From Candidatus Doudnabacteria bacterium RIFCSPHIGHO2_02_FULL_43_13b (GTDB lineage: Bacteria > Patescibacteriota > Doudnabacteria > UBA920 > O2-02-FULL-48-8), in assembly GCA_001777655.1 (NCBI GenBank), contig MFER01000012.1, positions 60,723 through 94,500 on the forward strand: a stretch of 33,778 bases of DNA, written 5' to 3'. The position numbers and the translations under genes were made by a program. Of this stretch, positions 17,717 through 25,116 are shown piece by piece. The first letter of the stretch is position 1. Every line of letters starts with the position of its first letter. The notes under the pieces were generated by a model that ran no database searches, was not told the origin of the DNA, and was given only the letters and a program-made list of their open reading frames with translations.

Positions 17717-18397
17717 ATGACCCAGGAGTATCTTACTAAAGAACAGCAGGTTCAAAAAAAAATTAAACTTATCGCAACGATTACTGCGGTTTTAATCGTT
17801 GTCGCGCTCGCAGGTTTTGGCGTGGTTAAGTTGGCGCAAAAAAGTCCTACTGCCGGCGGTCCGTCCCCAACACTGGATCAAATTAATGACACTGATCACG
17901 TATTGGGCAATCGTGACGCGAAAATTGTCTTGATCGAATATAGCGATTTTCAGTGTCCGGCTTGTCGGGCATATTCCGCCCAAGTCGAAAAATTGCATCA
18001 GGATTTTCCCACCGATTTGGTTATCGTCTACCGGCACTATCCGCTTTCCCAGCACAAAAATGCTATCCCAGCGGCGCAAGCTTCGGAAGCCGGCGGGGTC
18101 CAGGGGAAATTTTGGGCAATGGCCAAGTTGATATTTGACGATCAACCGACCTGGTCGGGAATGAGCACTCCCATTCCAAAGTTTGTGGAATATGCGGGGC
18201 AACTCGGACTTAATCTTCCTGCCTTTGAATCTGATCTGTATTCAGCTAGTCTTGCTTCCAAAATTAACAATGATAAAACAAGCGGGGACCAAGTTTCGTT
18301 AACTGGCACGCCAAGTTTCTATTTGAATGGTCAAAAAATCGGCAATCCTTCCACCTACCAGCAATTCTATGATTTGGTAAAAAATGCAGTCAAGTAA
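17717..18397 (+). CDS. Membrane-anchored DsbA-family thiol oxidoreductase
   Basis: N-terminal TM, EYSDFQCPACRAYS active site, TGTPSFYLNG. Confidence 0.9.
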   Translation: MTQEYLTKEQQVQKKIKLIATITAVLIVVALAGFGVVKLAQKSPTAGGPSPTLDQINDTDHVLGNRDAKIVLIEYSDFQCPACRAYSAQVEKLHQDFPTDLVIVYRHYPLSQHKNAIPAAQASEAGGVQGKFWAMAKLIFDDQPTWSGMSTPIPKFVEYAGQLGLNLPAFESDLYSASLASKINNDKTSGDQVSLTGTPSFYLNGQKIGNPSTYQQFYDLVKNAVK

Positions 18398-18845
18398 GAA
18401 AAAGGTGTTGATTGTTTTAAGTTTGGTTTTGGCATTTATAGGATTTTTAGATGCCACTTACCTGACCGCGGTTCATTATACTGGTTCTAATTTAGTCTGT
18501 TATATCAGTACTGATTGTGATAGTGTTACTACCAGTAAATATGCCACGATTGGCTTTGTTCCGGTTTCTCTAATCGGGAGCGGTTATTATCTATTCGCGT
18601 TGGTCTTATTGCTTATTTATCTGATGGAAGGGTTTCGGAAAGTGCTTAGTTGGTTGCAATTGTTATTCGCCGTCGCCTTCCTATTCTCGTTATATTTTGT
18701 GTATCTACAACTGTTTGTTATTCACGCCCTTTGTTTTTATTGTGTAACCTCGGCAACAGTGACTACTTTATTATTAATTAGTTCCATAATATTAAAATTA
18801 CCGCCCAAGGCGGGGAAAGGAGAAAAAAATGACCAATTATTATAA
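18384..18845 (+). CDS. Vitamin K epoxide reductase (VKOR) family protein
   Basis: Multi-TM, CDSVTTSKYATIGFVPVSLIGSGYYL, ALCFYCVTSA. Confidence 0.88.
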   Translation: MQSSKKKVLIVLSLVLAFIGFLDATYLTAVHYTGSNLVCYISTDCDSVTTSKYATIGFVPVSLIGSGYYLFALVLLLIYLMEGFRKVLSWLQLLFAVAFLFSLYFVYLQLFVIHALCFYCVTSATVTTLLLISSIILKLPPKAGKGEKNDQLL

Positions 18846-19278
18846 ATGGTCAGTGTTTGTCTTAAGATTAACCACTGGATGGATGATGTTTTATGCTGGA
18901 ATTACCAAGATTTTGGATCCTAACTGGTCAGCGGCCGGGTATCTTACCCATGCCAAGAGTTTTCCGGGGTTGTTCGCTTGGTTCGCCCAACCTTCGATTT
19001 TGCCAGTTACGAACTTTGTGAACGAGTGGGGACTGACTTTGCTTGGGGTTTCTTTGATCTTAGGTATTGGGGTTAGATGGAGTGCGATTTTAGGAGCTTT
19101 TTTAATGTTGCTATATTATTTCCCGGTTCTAGACTTTCCGTATCCAAACGAACACTCATACATTATTGATGAGCACATTATTTATGCAGTTGTGTTGTTA
19201 GCTTTGGGTGCTTTGGGTGCGGGTAAGGTCATGGGGTTGGAGAGATGGGTTTGGAGTAAGGGCGCATTTAAGGAATAA
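18829..19278 (+). CDS. DoxX family membrane protein
   Basis: LRLTTGWMMFYAGITKILDPNW...; four TM segments. Confidence 0.8.
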   Translation: MTNYYKWSVFVLRLTTGWMMFYAGITKILDPNWSAAGYLTHAKSFPGLFAWFAQPSILPVTNFVNEWGLTLLGVSLILGIGVRWSAILGAFLMLLYYFPVLDFPYPNEHSYIIDEHIIYAVVLLALGALGAGKVMGLERWVWSKGAFKE

Positions 19279-19283
19279 AAAAG

Positions 19284-19305
19284 TCCGCCATCTTGGCGGA
19301 TTTTT
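19284..19305 (+). terminator. Rho-independent terminator
   Basis: tccgcca tct tggcgga ttttt. Confidence 0.8.
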
Positions 19306-19319
19306 ATAATATAGTTCTT

Positions 19320-19395
19320 TGGTGGAGTGGCTGGGACTCGAACCCAGAACCAATTGCTTAAGAGGCAACTGCTCTACCAGTTGAGCTACCACTCC
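19320..19395 (-). tRNA. tRNA-Lys(CTT), CCA encoded
   Basis: GGAGTGGTAGCTCAACTGGTAGAGCAGTTGCCTCTTAAGCAATTGGTTCTGGGTTCGAGTCCCAGCCACTCCACCA; anticodon loop CTCTTAA. Confidence 0.95.
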
Positions 19396-19465
19396 TCGTC
19401 GCAATCGGTCGACACTTCGCAATTTCGCTCCGCGAAATATGCTACGGTCGACATATTGCTCCTCT

Positions 19466-19510
19466 CAATTCAAAATGCGATAGATTGTTCTTATCCTGCA
19501 TTTTGAATTG
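19466..19510. repeat. Inverted repeat caattcaaaatgc / gcattttgaattg
   Basis: 13-bp perfect arms. Confidence 0.75.
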
Positions 19511-19563
19511 TAATTCTGAAAGCTTAGTCATTTTACTCTTTTTTGGGAAATACTCAAGGGATA

Positions 19564-19668
19564 TATCCAGCACCACTTTTGACGACAAAATAAATACTAG
19601 TCATTAAACCACTCTATAGATTAATCTAAAAATTAAATATTATTTCCAGACAAAAGTGGTGCTGGATA
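19564..19668. repeat. MITE-like element with 18-bp perfect terminal inverted repeats
   Basis: tatccagcaccacttttg (19564-19581) / caaaagtggtgctggata (19651-19668). Confidence 0.85.
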
Positions 19669-19691
19669 AAAAGAAGACCCAATCGGACAAA
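19664..19691 (-). terminator. Putative terminator for the 19712-19990 gene
   Basis: Minus strand aagacccaa...ttgggtctt followed by ctttttat. Confidence 0.6.
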
Positions 19692-19711
19692 TTTGGGTCT
19701 TGCCTCGTTGC

Positions 19712-19990
19712 TCAGCGTCTTGAGCGCATGAACAGATCGACTCGGTCCAAAATGCTCATGCTTGGCGCAATCGAACGAGCAAACGGAAGCTCTGCCAGTT
19801 TGAACGGCACATTGACTATGATCTCATCGGTATCTACGATCGAGGCACCGATGCCATCGTCGTCAACAATCCAGAATCTGGCGCGGCGTGGTTGCTCGAA
19901 GCGTTCGACTGTTGTGACGTTTCCTGTCTGGATGCCAGAAATCAGGATTTCAGTGCCCGGGGTCAGACGGAGCGCATCTTCGCGAGTCAT
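19712..19990 (-). CDS. Hypothetical protein
   Basis: 92-aa ORF with downstream terminator; no family recognised. Confidence 0.5.
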   Translation of the reverse strand: MTREDALRLTPGTEILISGIQTGNVTTVERFEQPRRARFWIVDDDGIGASIVDTDEIIVNVPFKLAELPFARSIAPSMSILDRVDLFMRSRR

Positions 19991-20051
19991 AAGCCCTCCT
20001 GATTGATACCCCGATTATAACAGTTTATGCGATTTAAGAAAACAGCCCATT

Positions 20052-20351
20052 TTAGGGCTGTTGGGAAAGTTCTAGAATTAGTTTAAAATTATCTTCTAAT
20101 ATGGCCTTATTTTTTCGAACCTTGTGACATTTCAGGCATTTATGGATGATTAGATATTCACCGTGGTTTTGTTCGACCCCAACAGGTTCCATGAGTCCTT
20201 GGCAGATTTCCGTCCGGTCGCCGGGGTTAACGTCGACATGCTTGCTATATAAACATTTGGGACAATGGTTGGTATAGCCACTACCCAATACTTGGTGGCC
20301 GCAATTTTCACATATAAAATCTTCGGTCTTTTTTTGAAAGAGCCTGCTCAT
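20052..20351 (-). CDS. RNHCP-domain zinc-finger protein
   Basis: FICENCGHQV...YTNHCPKCLYSKHVD...CLKCHKVRKNK. Confidence 0.8.
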   Translation of the reverse strand: MSRLFQKKTEDFICENCGHQVLGSGYTNHCPKCLYSKHVDVNPGDRTEICQGLMEPVGVEQNHGEYLIIHKCLKCHKVRKNKAILEDNFKLILELSQQP

Positions 20352-20575
20352 CTACTTTTTAACCACAGACTCAAAAAGAGGAAGAGATACATAAGGACTC
20401 CTGCAACCACAATGAGAATAATTAGTGTCAGGATAAAGCCGATAATGCTTCGCCATAATTTTCTCTTCTTGGCCTTCATTGTATCAACAACCGCTTCCGA
20501 TATTGAAAAGCCTAGGAAGCCTAAAATTGTATCAATAATTGTATCGATGATCATAGATTTAATTTTCTGGTGCAC
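20348..20575 (-). CDS. Small two-TM membrane protein
   Basis: Overlaps the RNHCP gene by 4 nt; hydrophobic segment SIIGFILTLIILIVVAGVLMYLFLFLSLW. Its start would overlap the outer tRNA 3' end. Confidence 0.45.
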   Translation of the reverse strand: MHQKIKSMIIDTIIDTILGFLGFSISEAVVDTMKAKKRKLWRSIIGFILTLIILIVVAGVLMYLFLFLSLWLKSR

Positions 20576-20772
20576 CCACCAGGAGTTGAACCTGGAACCT
20601 TGTGGTCCGAAGCCACACGCTCCCCGCCCGCCTGACTCGCTAAATTTTAAGTTGGTGACCCCGGTAGGATTTGAACCTACTACCTCCTGGTTCGAAGCCA
20701 GGCGCTCTATCCAAATGAGCTACGGAGTCTCGTCGGGCGAGTCGGGCGGGTATCCAATTGAGCTATGGGTGC
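20568..20772 (-). tRNA. Interrupted tRNA-Arg(TCG): halves 20751-20772 and 20568-20622, split at the D-loop/D-stem boundary by a 128-bp insert
   Basis: Joined halves give GCACCCA TA GCTC AATTGGATA GAGC G TGTGG CTTCGGA CCACA AGGTT CCAGG TTCAACT CCTGG TGGGTGC A CCA, with all stems paired. Confidence 0.85.
20653..20729 (-). tRNA. tRNA-Arg(TCG), CCA encoded, nested inside the interrupted tRNA-Arg
   Basis: GACTCCG TA GCTC ATTTGGATA GAGC G CCTGG CTTCGAA CCAGG AGGTA GTAGG TTCAAAT CCTAC CGGGGTC A CCA. Confidence 0.93.
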
Positions 20773-20841
20773 TCGTTTAGCCCAAAAATCATAACATTTT
20801 TGCTAGTTGAAATCAATGTCGCGGAGTGGTAAGCTAAGGGC

Positions 20842-21054
20842 ATGAAGACCAGCGATGATAAGATCTTAAATGTTCCGGCATTGGCCAAATTCTTTGGGGT
20901 TTCTAACCAAACGATTTGGCGGTGGTGCAAAAGTGGGAAACTGCCGGCTTTTAAAATCGGGGCGCAGTGGAAAATTCGCCAATCTGACATTAACAAAATT
21001 ATCAGTCAGAAAATCGAGAAGAAAAAGAGGGATAATCAAGCGAAGCTGTTTTAA
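20842..21054 (+). CDS. Excisionase/MerR-like helix-turn-helix DNA-binding protein
   Basis: LNVPALAKFFGVSNQTIWRWCKSGKLPAFKIGAQWKIRQSDINKII. Confidence 0.8.
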   Translation: MKTSDDKILNVPALAKFFGVSNQTIWRWCKSGKLPAFKIGAQWKIRQSDINKIISQKIEKKKRDNQAKLF

Positions 21055-21094
21055 AAATTGATCTAATTAGTCTAATTGACCTAATTTCTAAATA

Positions 21095-21460
21095 ATGAAC
21101 AATGATCAAACTCCAAACAAACGTTATGATCTAGAAGAAAGAACTGCAAAATTTGGTGAAGAGGTGATAAAATTTTGCAATGAGTTACCGAGAACTGATA
21201 TTACAAGGCCATTGATAAATCAATTAATTAAATGTGGAACTGCCGTAGGAGCAAATTATTGCGAGGCCGATGATGCTGAGAGTAAACTAGATTTCAAACA
21301 TAAAATAGGAATCTGCAAAAAAGAATCAAGAGAATGCAAACATTTTTTGCGAATGATCTGGGTGGCAGTCCCAGAAAAAAAAGAAGTGGCATTGAAACTA
21401 TGGAACGAGGCGAAAGAGCTAAATCTTATTTTCAATGCAATTAATAATAAGCTTAAATAG
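21095..21460 (+). CDS. Four-helix-bundle (S23/IVP-like) protein
   Basis: YDLEERTAKFGEEVIKFCNELPR...LINQLIKCGTAVGANYCEADDAESKLDFKHKIGICKKESRECKHFLRM. Confidence 0.88.
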   Translation: MNNDQTPNKRYDLEERTAKFGEEVIKFCNELPRTDITRPLINQLIKCGTAVGANYCEADDAESKLDFKHKIGICKKESRECKHFLRMIWVAVPEKKEVALKLWNEAKELNLIFNAINNKLK

Positions 21461-21529
21461 TTTGTTATTTAGAGTTTAGTAATTATTTAGGTCAATTAGA
21501 AATTAGAATAATTAGAAATTTTACCGTCT

Positions 21530-22603
21530 ATGGTTAACGTAAAGAATATTTACCTATTCTTCGGAGAAGACGATTTTTCGCTCAAACGGAAAATTGAGCT
21601 TTGGAAGGCCGAGTTCGCCAAAAAATACTCGCCACAAGCAGTGGTTTTTTTTGACGCGGCTGAATTTTCAGAGCTTGATCTGATTTCAAAACTAACAGCA
21701 GAACTTGCGCCATCCTTATTTTCGGCCAAAAAACTTTTGATCGTTCGTGACGGGTTGCCTAAAAAAACGGAACCCGCCCGCCTCGCAAGCGAGAGCGTTG
21801 CGGGCAGGCAAGAAAAATTGGCGGAATTTCTTTTAAAATTGCCACAAATCACGCCGAAGGATTTTTTTATAGTTTTTTGGCAAACATCCAAGATGGACGG
21901 CAGAGTAAAATTTTTTAAGCAATTTGTAAGCTTAGTCAATGTTACAGAATTTAACTTGCCGCATGGGCAAGCTTTAAATACTTGGATTAAAGCCACCAGC
22001 CAGACCCTGGACGTCCGGATTACTGACGAGGCCGTCGACCTTTTGGCCCAATACCTCGGCCGGGATTTGTTTGAAGAAAAAAAATTTGGCGGGAAAGTAG
22101 TGGATCGTAAAGAAGCCTATAATTTATGGCAAGTATATTCGGAATTATCCAAACTAGCCTCATCCACCACTGATCCGATTAGTCCTGATTTAGTCAAAAG
22201 TTTGGTCAAACCCAAGCTGCCCGATTCAGTGTTTAATCTCAGTGATAATCTAGCCTTGCACAACCAAGAGGCGGCTTTTCAATCCCTGGAAAATTATTTA
22301 GAAACAGCCACCGGTGATGAAAAATCAGCTTTTATTAAAATCACCGGGCTTTTGGCAGAACAGTTTCGGAGTTTGCTGCTCATTAATTTATTGCAAGCCA
22401 AACAGTTGACCAATGCTCAAATTGCAGAAAAATTAGGCTGGAGCAGCGGTCGGGTATTTATTTTAACCAAACATAGCAAGAACTTTTCGAAAGCAAGTCT
22501 GATCAAGCTCTTGGGGCAACTTCTGGTGGTTGATCAGAAAATAAAAAGCACAGACGCAAACCCTCGGTTGCTTTTAGATATGTTTATCCAGCACCAGTTT
22601 TAA
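21530..22603 (+). CDS. holA: DNA polymerase III subunit delta
   Basis: YLFFGEDDFSLKRKI, KKLLIVRDGL, ALHNQEAAFQSLENYL, LLAEQFRSLLLINLLQ, LLDMFI. Confidence 0.85.
   Translation: MVNVKNIYLFFGEDDFSLKRKIELWKAEFAKKYSPQAVVFFDAAEFSELDLISKLTAELAPSLFSAKKLLIVRDGLPKKTEPARLASESVAGRQEKLAEFLLKLPQITPKDFFIVFWQTSKMDGRVKFFKQFVSLVNVTEFNLPHGQALNTWIKATSQTLDVRITDEAVDLLAQYLGRDLFEEKKFGGKVVDRKEAYNLWQVYSELSKLASSTTDPISPDLVKSLVKPKLPDSVFNLSDNLALHNQEAAFQSLENYLETATGDEKSAFIKITGLLAEQFRSLLLINLLQAKQLTNAQIAEKLGWSSGRVFILTKHSKNFSKASLIKLLGQLLVVDQKIKSTDANPRLLLDMFIQHQF
21773..21808. repeat. GC-rich palindromic insertion in frame in holA
   Basis: 36 nt (cccgcccgcctcgcaagcgagagcgttgcgggcagg) encoding PARLASESVAGR in an AT-rich gene. 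Confidence 0.6.
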
Positions 22604-22630
22604 ATTTTGTCCAAACTGGTGCCGGATTTA
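22586..22630 (+). terminator. Inverted repeat/terminator at the holA stop
   Basis: atccagcaccagttt / aaactggtgccggat (14/15) followed by a T-rich tract; arm overlaps the last codons. Confidence 0.6.
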
Positions 22631-22710
22631 TTGCTTTTTACTAATTAAGCCTCCTTTGCGGCCGGCTCGCCTGGTTTTTTCTGGATGATTAGCAAAATTA
22701 GATGTTACGA

Positions 22711-22744
22711 GAAAAAAAGAAGCTCTAGAGAAAGCTCTAGAGCT
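22711..22744 (-). terminator. Terminator for the radical SAM gene
   Basis: Minus strand agctctagag cttt ctctagagct followed by tctttttttctc. Confidence 0.85.
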
Positions 22745-22753
22745 GGGATTGTT

Positions 22754-24316
22754 TCAGAAGCCGCTTGCCATCTTCCACGATTTGTCGTCAGCCAATTCGT
22801 TGAGTTGCGTGTCCTTGGCTGAAAGTCTGAGGTTTTGCGGCAGCGGGAAGTGCTCAAAGCCGTAAAACTCTCGACGTAGCGGGAGGTATTCGGAGACATG
22901 GTCTAGTTTTACGCGGTTGATTCCACCCGACATCGGATGTTCGCCTCGAGCGACCGTTGTCAGAGAAAATCTGGCGTTACTGATAGCCATGCTCCGTTGT
23001 CTGTCGTAATGCCGGCCGGAGGGCACCAGCTTTCCGAGAGTGGCCCAGACTTGGGGTTTGGAGTAAAATTCCCGGTAGCAATACTGGAACATCTCCAGCT
23101 GCTGCTGGTCCGTGAGTTGCTCGTGCCGCCAGGTCGGTCTCGTGCCGTTGAACCGGTCAAGGTTCGTTTCCGTGATGACGTTGCCAGCGGACAACACCTC
23201 AGCGTAACGATCCGTGCCCGGGATGTGGGTCAGGATCCAAAACGACGCGGTTAGCGGGCCAACCCCTTTGAGCTGTTCCACGCCATCCTTGATGCTCTCC
23301 ACCGTGTCCTCCTCAAACCCGACGATGTTGGAGAAGTGCGCCGTAATGCCCGATGCCCGGAGCAGCTCCACAAGTTCCGTGTAACGCTTGGGATTGTTAT
23401 GCCCCTTGCGCCGTTTCTGCAGGACCTTGCGGTCGAATGATTCTGCTCCGAGGAACACCTCGTAGCAGCCAGCCAAACCTAGTAGCTCGATCAGCTTGGG
23501 TTGGTCCACTAGGTCCATATCGCATTGGACCATGAAAGGGATCGTCACCCCGGCCGCGATCATGGCTTCAAGCAACTCTTTGCGCTCACCGTACTTGTTG
23601 AAGTTGTCGCACGTGAACATAACGAGTTTCACGCCCGCGGTTTGCGCCGCAAGAAGAGTCTGAACCGTGACCGAAATCGGTTGCGATCGTTCCAGCCGGC
23701 CAAAGATTTCCTTCACTGAGCAGAAGTTGCAGGTTTTCGGGCAGCCGCGCGCGGGTGTGACCCCTTGCATGGCGCCCATATACCGTTTTTGTTCTTCAGC
23801 AGTGAGAGGTTCCTGGATCGGCGGGTTTAGTGATTCCGCCCATCGGCTTTCAGCCCCATATACCGGGGCGAGCATGCCGTTGGTAGCATCGAAGAGAATC
23901 TGTGGCCAAATGACCTCTGCTTCGGCCTGGCTGAAACTCACGCCCCTGCCCTGCAACATGGACGTGTCGCAGGTCATGGAGTGGGGGCCACCGATGATGG
24001 CCATGCCACCGTTTCGGACCGCGATCGCGGCCAAATCTGCTGCCCGGTGGATCTGTTGGGTTTGTGTTCCCACCGCCGCAAACAACAGATGCTCACCAGC
24101 CTCAGGCTTAAGCCTTGATTGGTAGTTGGTGTCAGTGTGGACGTATTCGTCGAACGTTTCGACATTGATCGGCACACCGTTTACGTAAGATGGAGTCAAA
24201 CCACGCAGATGCAGCCGCGTGGTATTGGGCATAAATCCCACCTTGTAGCGTTGTACGAACCCGTCAAGGTCGTACGGCGACGGTTTGATCATGACAATAC
24301 GCAACGCGCGCTTCAT
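22754..24316 (-). CDS. B12-binding/radical SAM protein
   Basis: GCPKTCNFCSV cluster motif; IGGPHSM; radical SAM barrel motifs. Confidence 0.85.
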   Translation of the reverse strand: MKRALRIVMIKPSPYDLDGFVQRYKVGFMPNTTRLHLRGLTPSYVNGVPINVETFDEYVHTDTNYQSRLKPEAGEHLLFAAVGTQTQQIHRAADLAAIAVRNGGMAIIGGPHSMTCDTSMLQGRGVSFSQAEAEVIWPQILFDATNGMLAPVYGAESRWAESLNPPIQEPLTAEEQKRYMGAMQGVTPARGCPKTCNFCSVKEIFGRLERSQPISVTVQTLLAAQTAGVKLVMFTCDNFNKYGERKELLEAMIAAGVTIPFMVQCDMDLVDQPKLIELLGLAGCYEVFLGAESFDRKVLQKRRKGHNNPKRYTELVELLRASGITAHFSNIVGFEEDTVESIKDGVEQLKGVGPLTASFWILTHIPGTDRYAEVLSAGNVITETNLDRFNGTRPTWRHEQLTDQQQLEMFQYCYREFYSKPQVWATLGKLVPSGRHYDRQRSMAISNARFSLTTVARGEHPMSGGINRVKLDHVSEYLPLRREFYGFEHFPLPQNLRLSAKDTQLNELADDKSWKMASGF

Positions 24317-24348
24317 TGCAGTTCCTCCCTAGAGTTGTGGTTTACATG

Positions 24349-25092
24349 TTACTCTAACCACAAAAGAGCAAACATGATCGCAATTCCCAACAGCATGATT
24401 AGGAACTGAGACAATGCTTTCTCTTTTGATTTATGGATTTCGGGGATCAGATCCGCAACGGCGATATAAAGAAACGACCCAGTACCAATGGCGACCAAGA
24501 TAGGAGTAAAATTCTCAATCCGGCCAATACTTAAGGCGACAAAAACTCCCACCAACGCCATTAGAGCTGAGAGAAAATTGAAAAATAAAGCTTTCTTCCT
24601 GCTAAAACCGGCATAGATTAAGACGCCGAAGTCGCCAATTTCTTGCGGGATCTCATGAAGGATGACTGCCACCGTGGTGGCCAGTCCAACCCGCAAATCA
24701 ATTAAGTAAGCCCCACCAATAATTAATCCATCAATTAAATTATGCAGGCCGTCGCCAATTAAATTTAAAATCGCCACCGGGTGATAAGTCATCTTATTTT
24801 CTTCACTTTCGTTATGGTGGTGATGCCAATGGATGAATTTTTCGGTAACGAAAAACCCGACGACCGAGGCCAAAATAATTAAAGAGATGTTTAGGTTGAA
24901 GTTGTTGTTTTCGGCTAACTGGGGAAGCAAATGAATAAAGACGTCGCCTAATAGGGCACCGGCCGCGAAGCTAACCAGAAAATTCAAGAACGTTTTGCCC
25001 AAGCGGGAGTTTAGTGAAATAGCGAACAAACCAATTAGGGAAATTAGGCTGACAATGATAACGCTTAAAATAGCGAGGAATTCAGTGGTCAT
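24349..25092 (-). CDS. ZIP family metal transporter
   Basis: HWHHHHNESEE loop, NLIGDGLHNLIDGLIIG, ILHEIPQEIGDFGVL. Confidence 0.92.
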   Translation of the reverse strand: MTTEFLAILSVIIVSLISLIGLFAISLNSRLGKTFLNFLVSFAAGALLGDVFIHLLPQLAENNNFNLNISLIILASVVGFFVTEKFIHWHHHHNESEENKMTYHPVAILNLIGDGLHNLIDGLIIGGAYLIDLRVGLATTVAVILHEIPQEIGDFGVLIYAGFSRKKALFFNFLSALMALVGVFVALSIGRIENFTPILVAIGTGSFLYIAVADLIPEIHKSKEKALSQFLIMLLGIAIMFALLWLE

Positions 25093-25116
25093 ATTTGGTC
25101 TTTACAGTTTAGCAAA

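Noticed and set aside
19198-19422. 74-aa minus ORF VAQLVEQLPLKQLVLGSSPSHSTK
   Set aside because: Translation of the tRNA-Lys gene, not a protein.
20265-20780. 171-aa plus-strand ORF
   Set aside because: Runs through two tRNA genes and antisense to two minus-strand genes; LVTPVGFEPTTSWFEARRS is a typical tRNA-derived false translation.
22629-22690. Minus-strand tail reading QKKPGEPAAKEA-stop, possible ribosomal-protein-like remnant
   Set aside because: Only about 18 codons after an in-frame stop; too short to assign.
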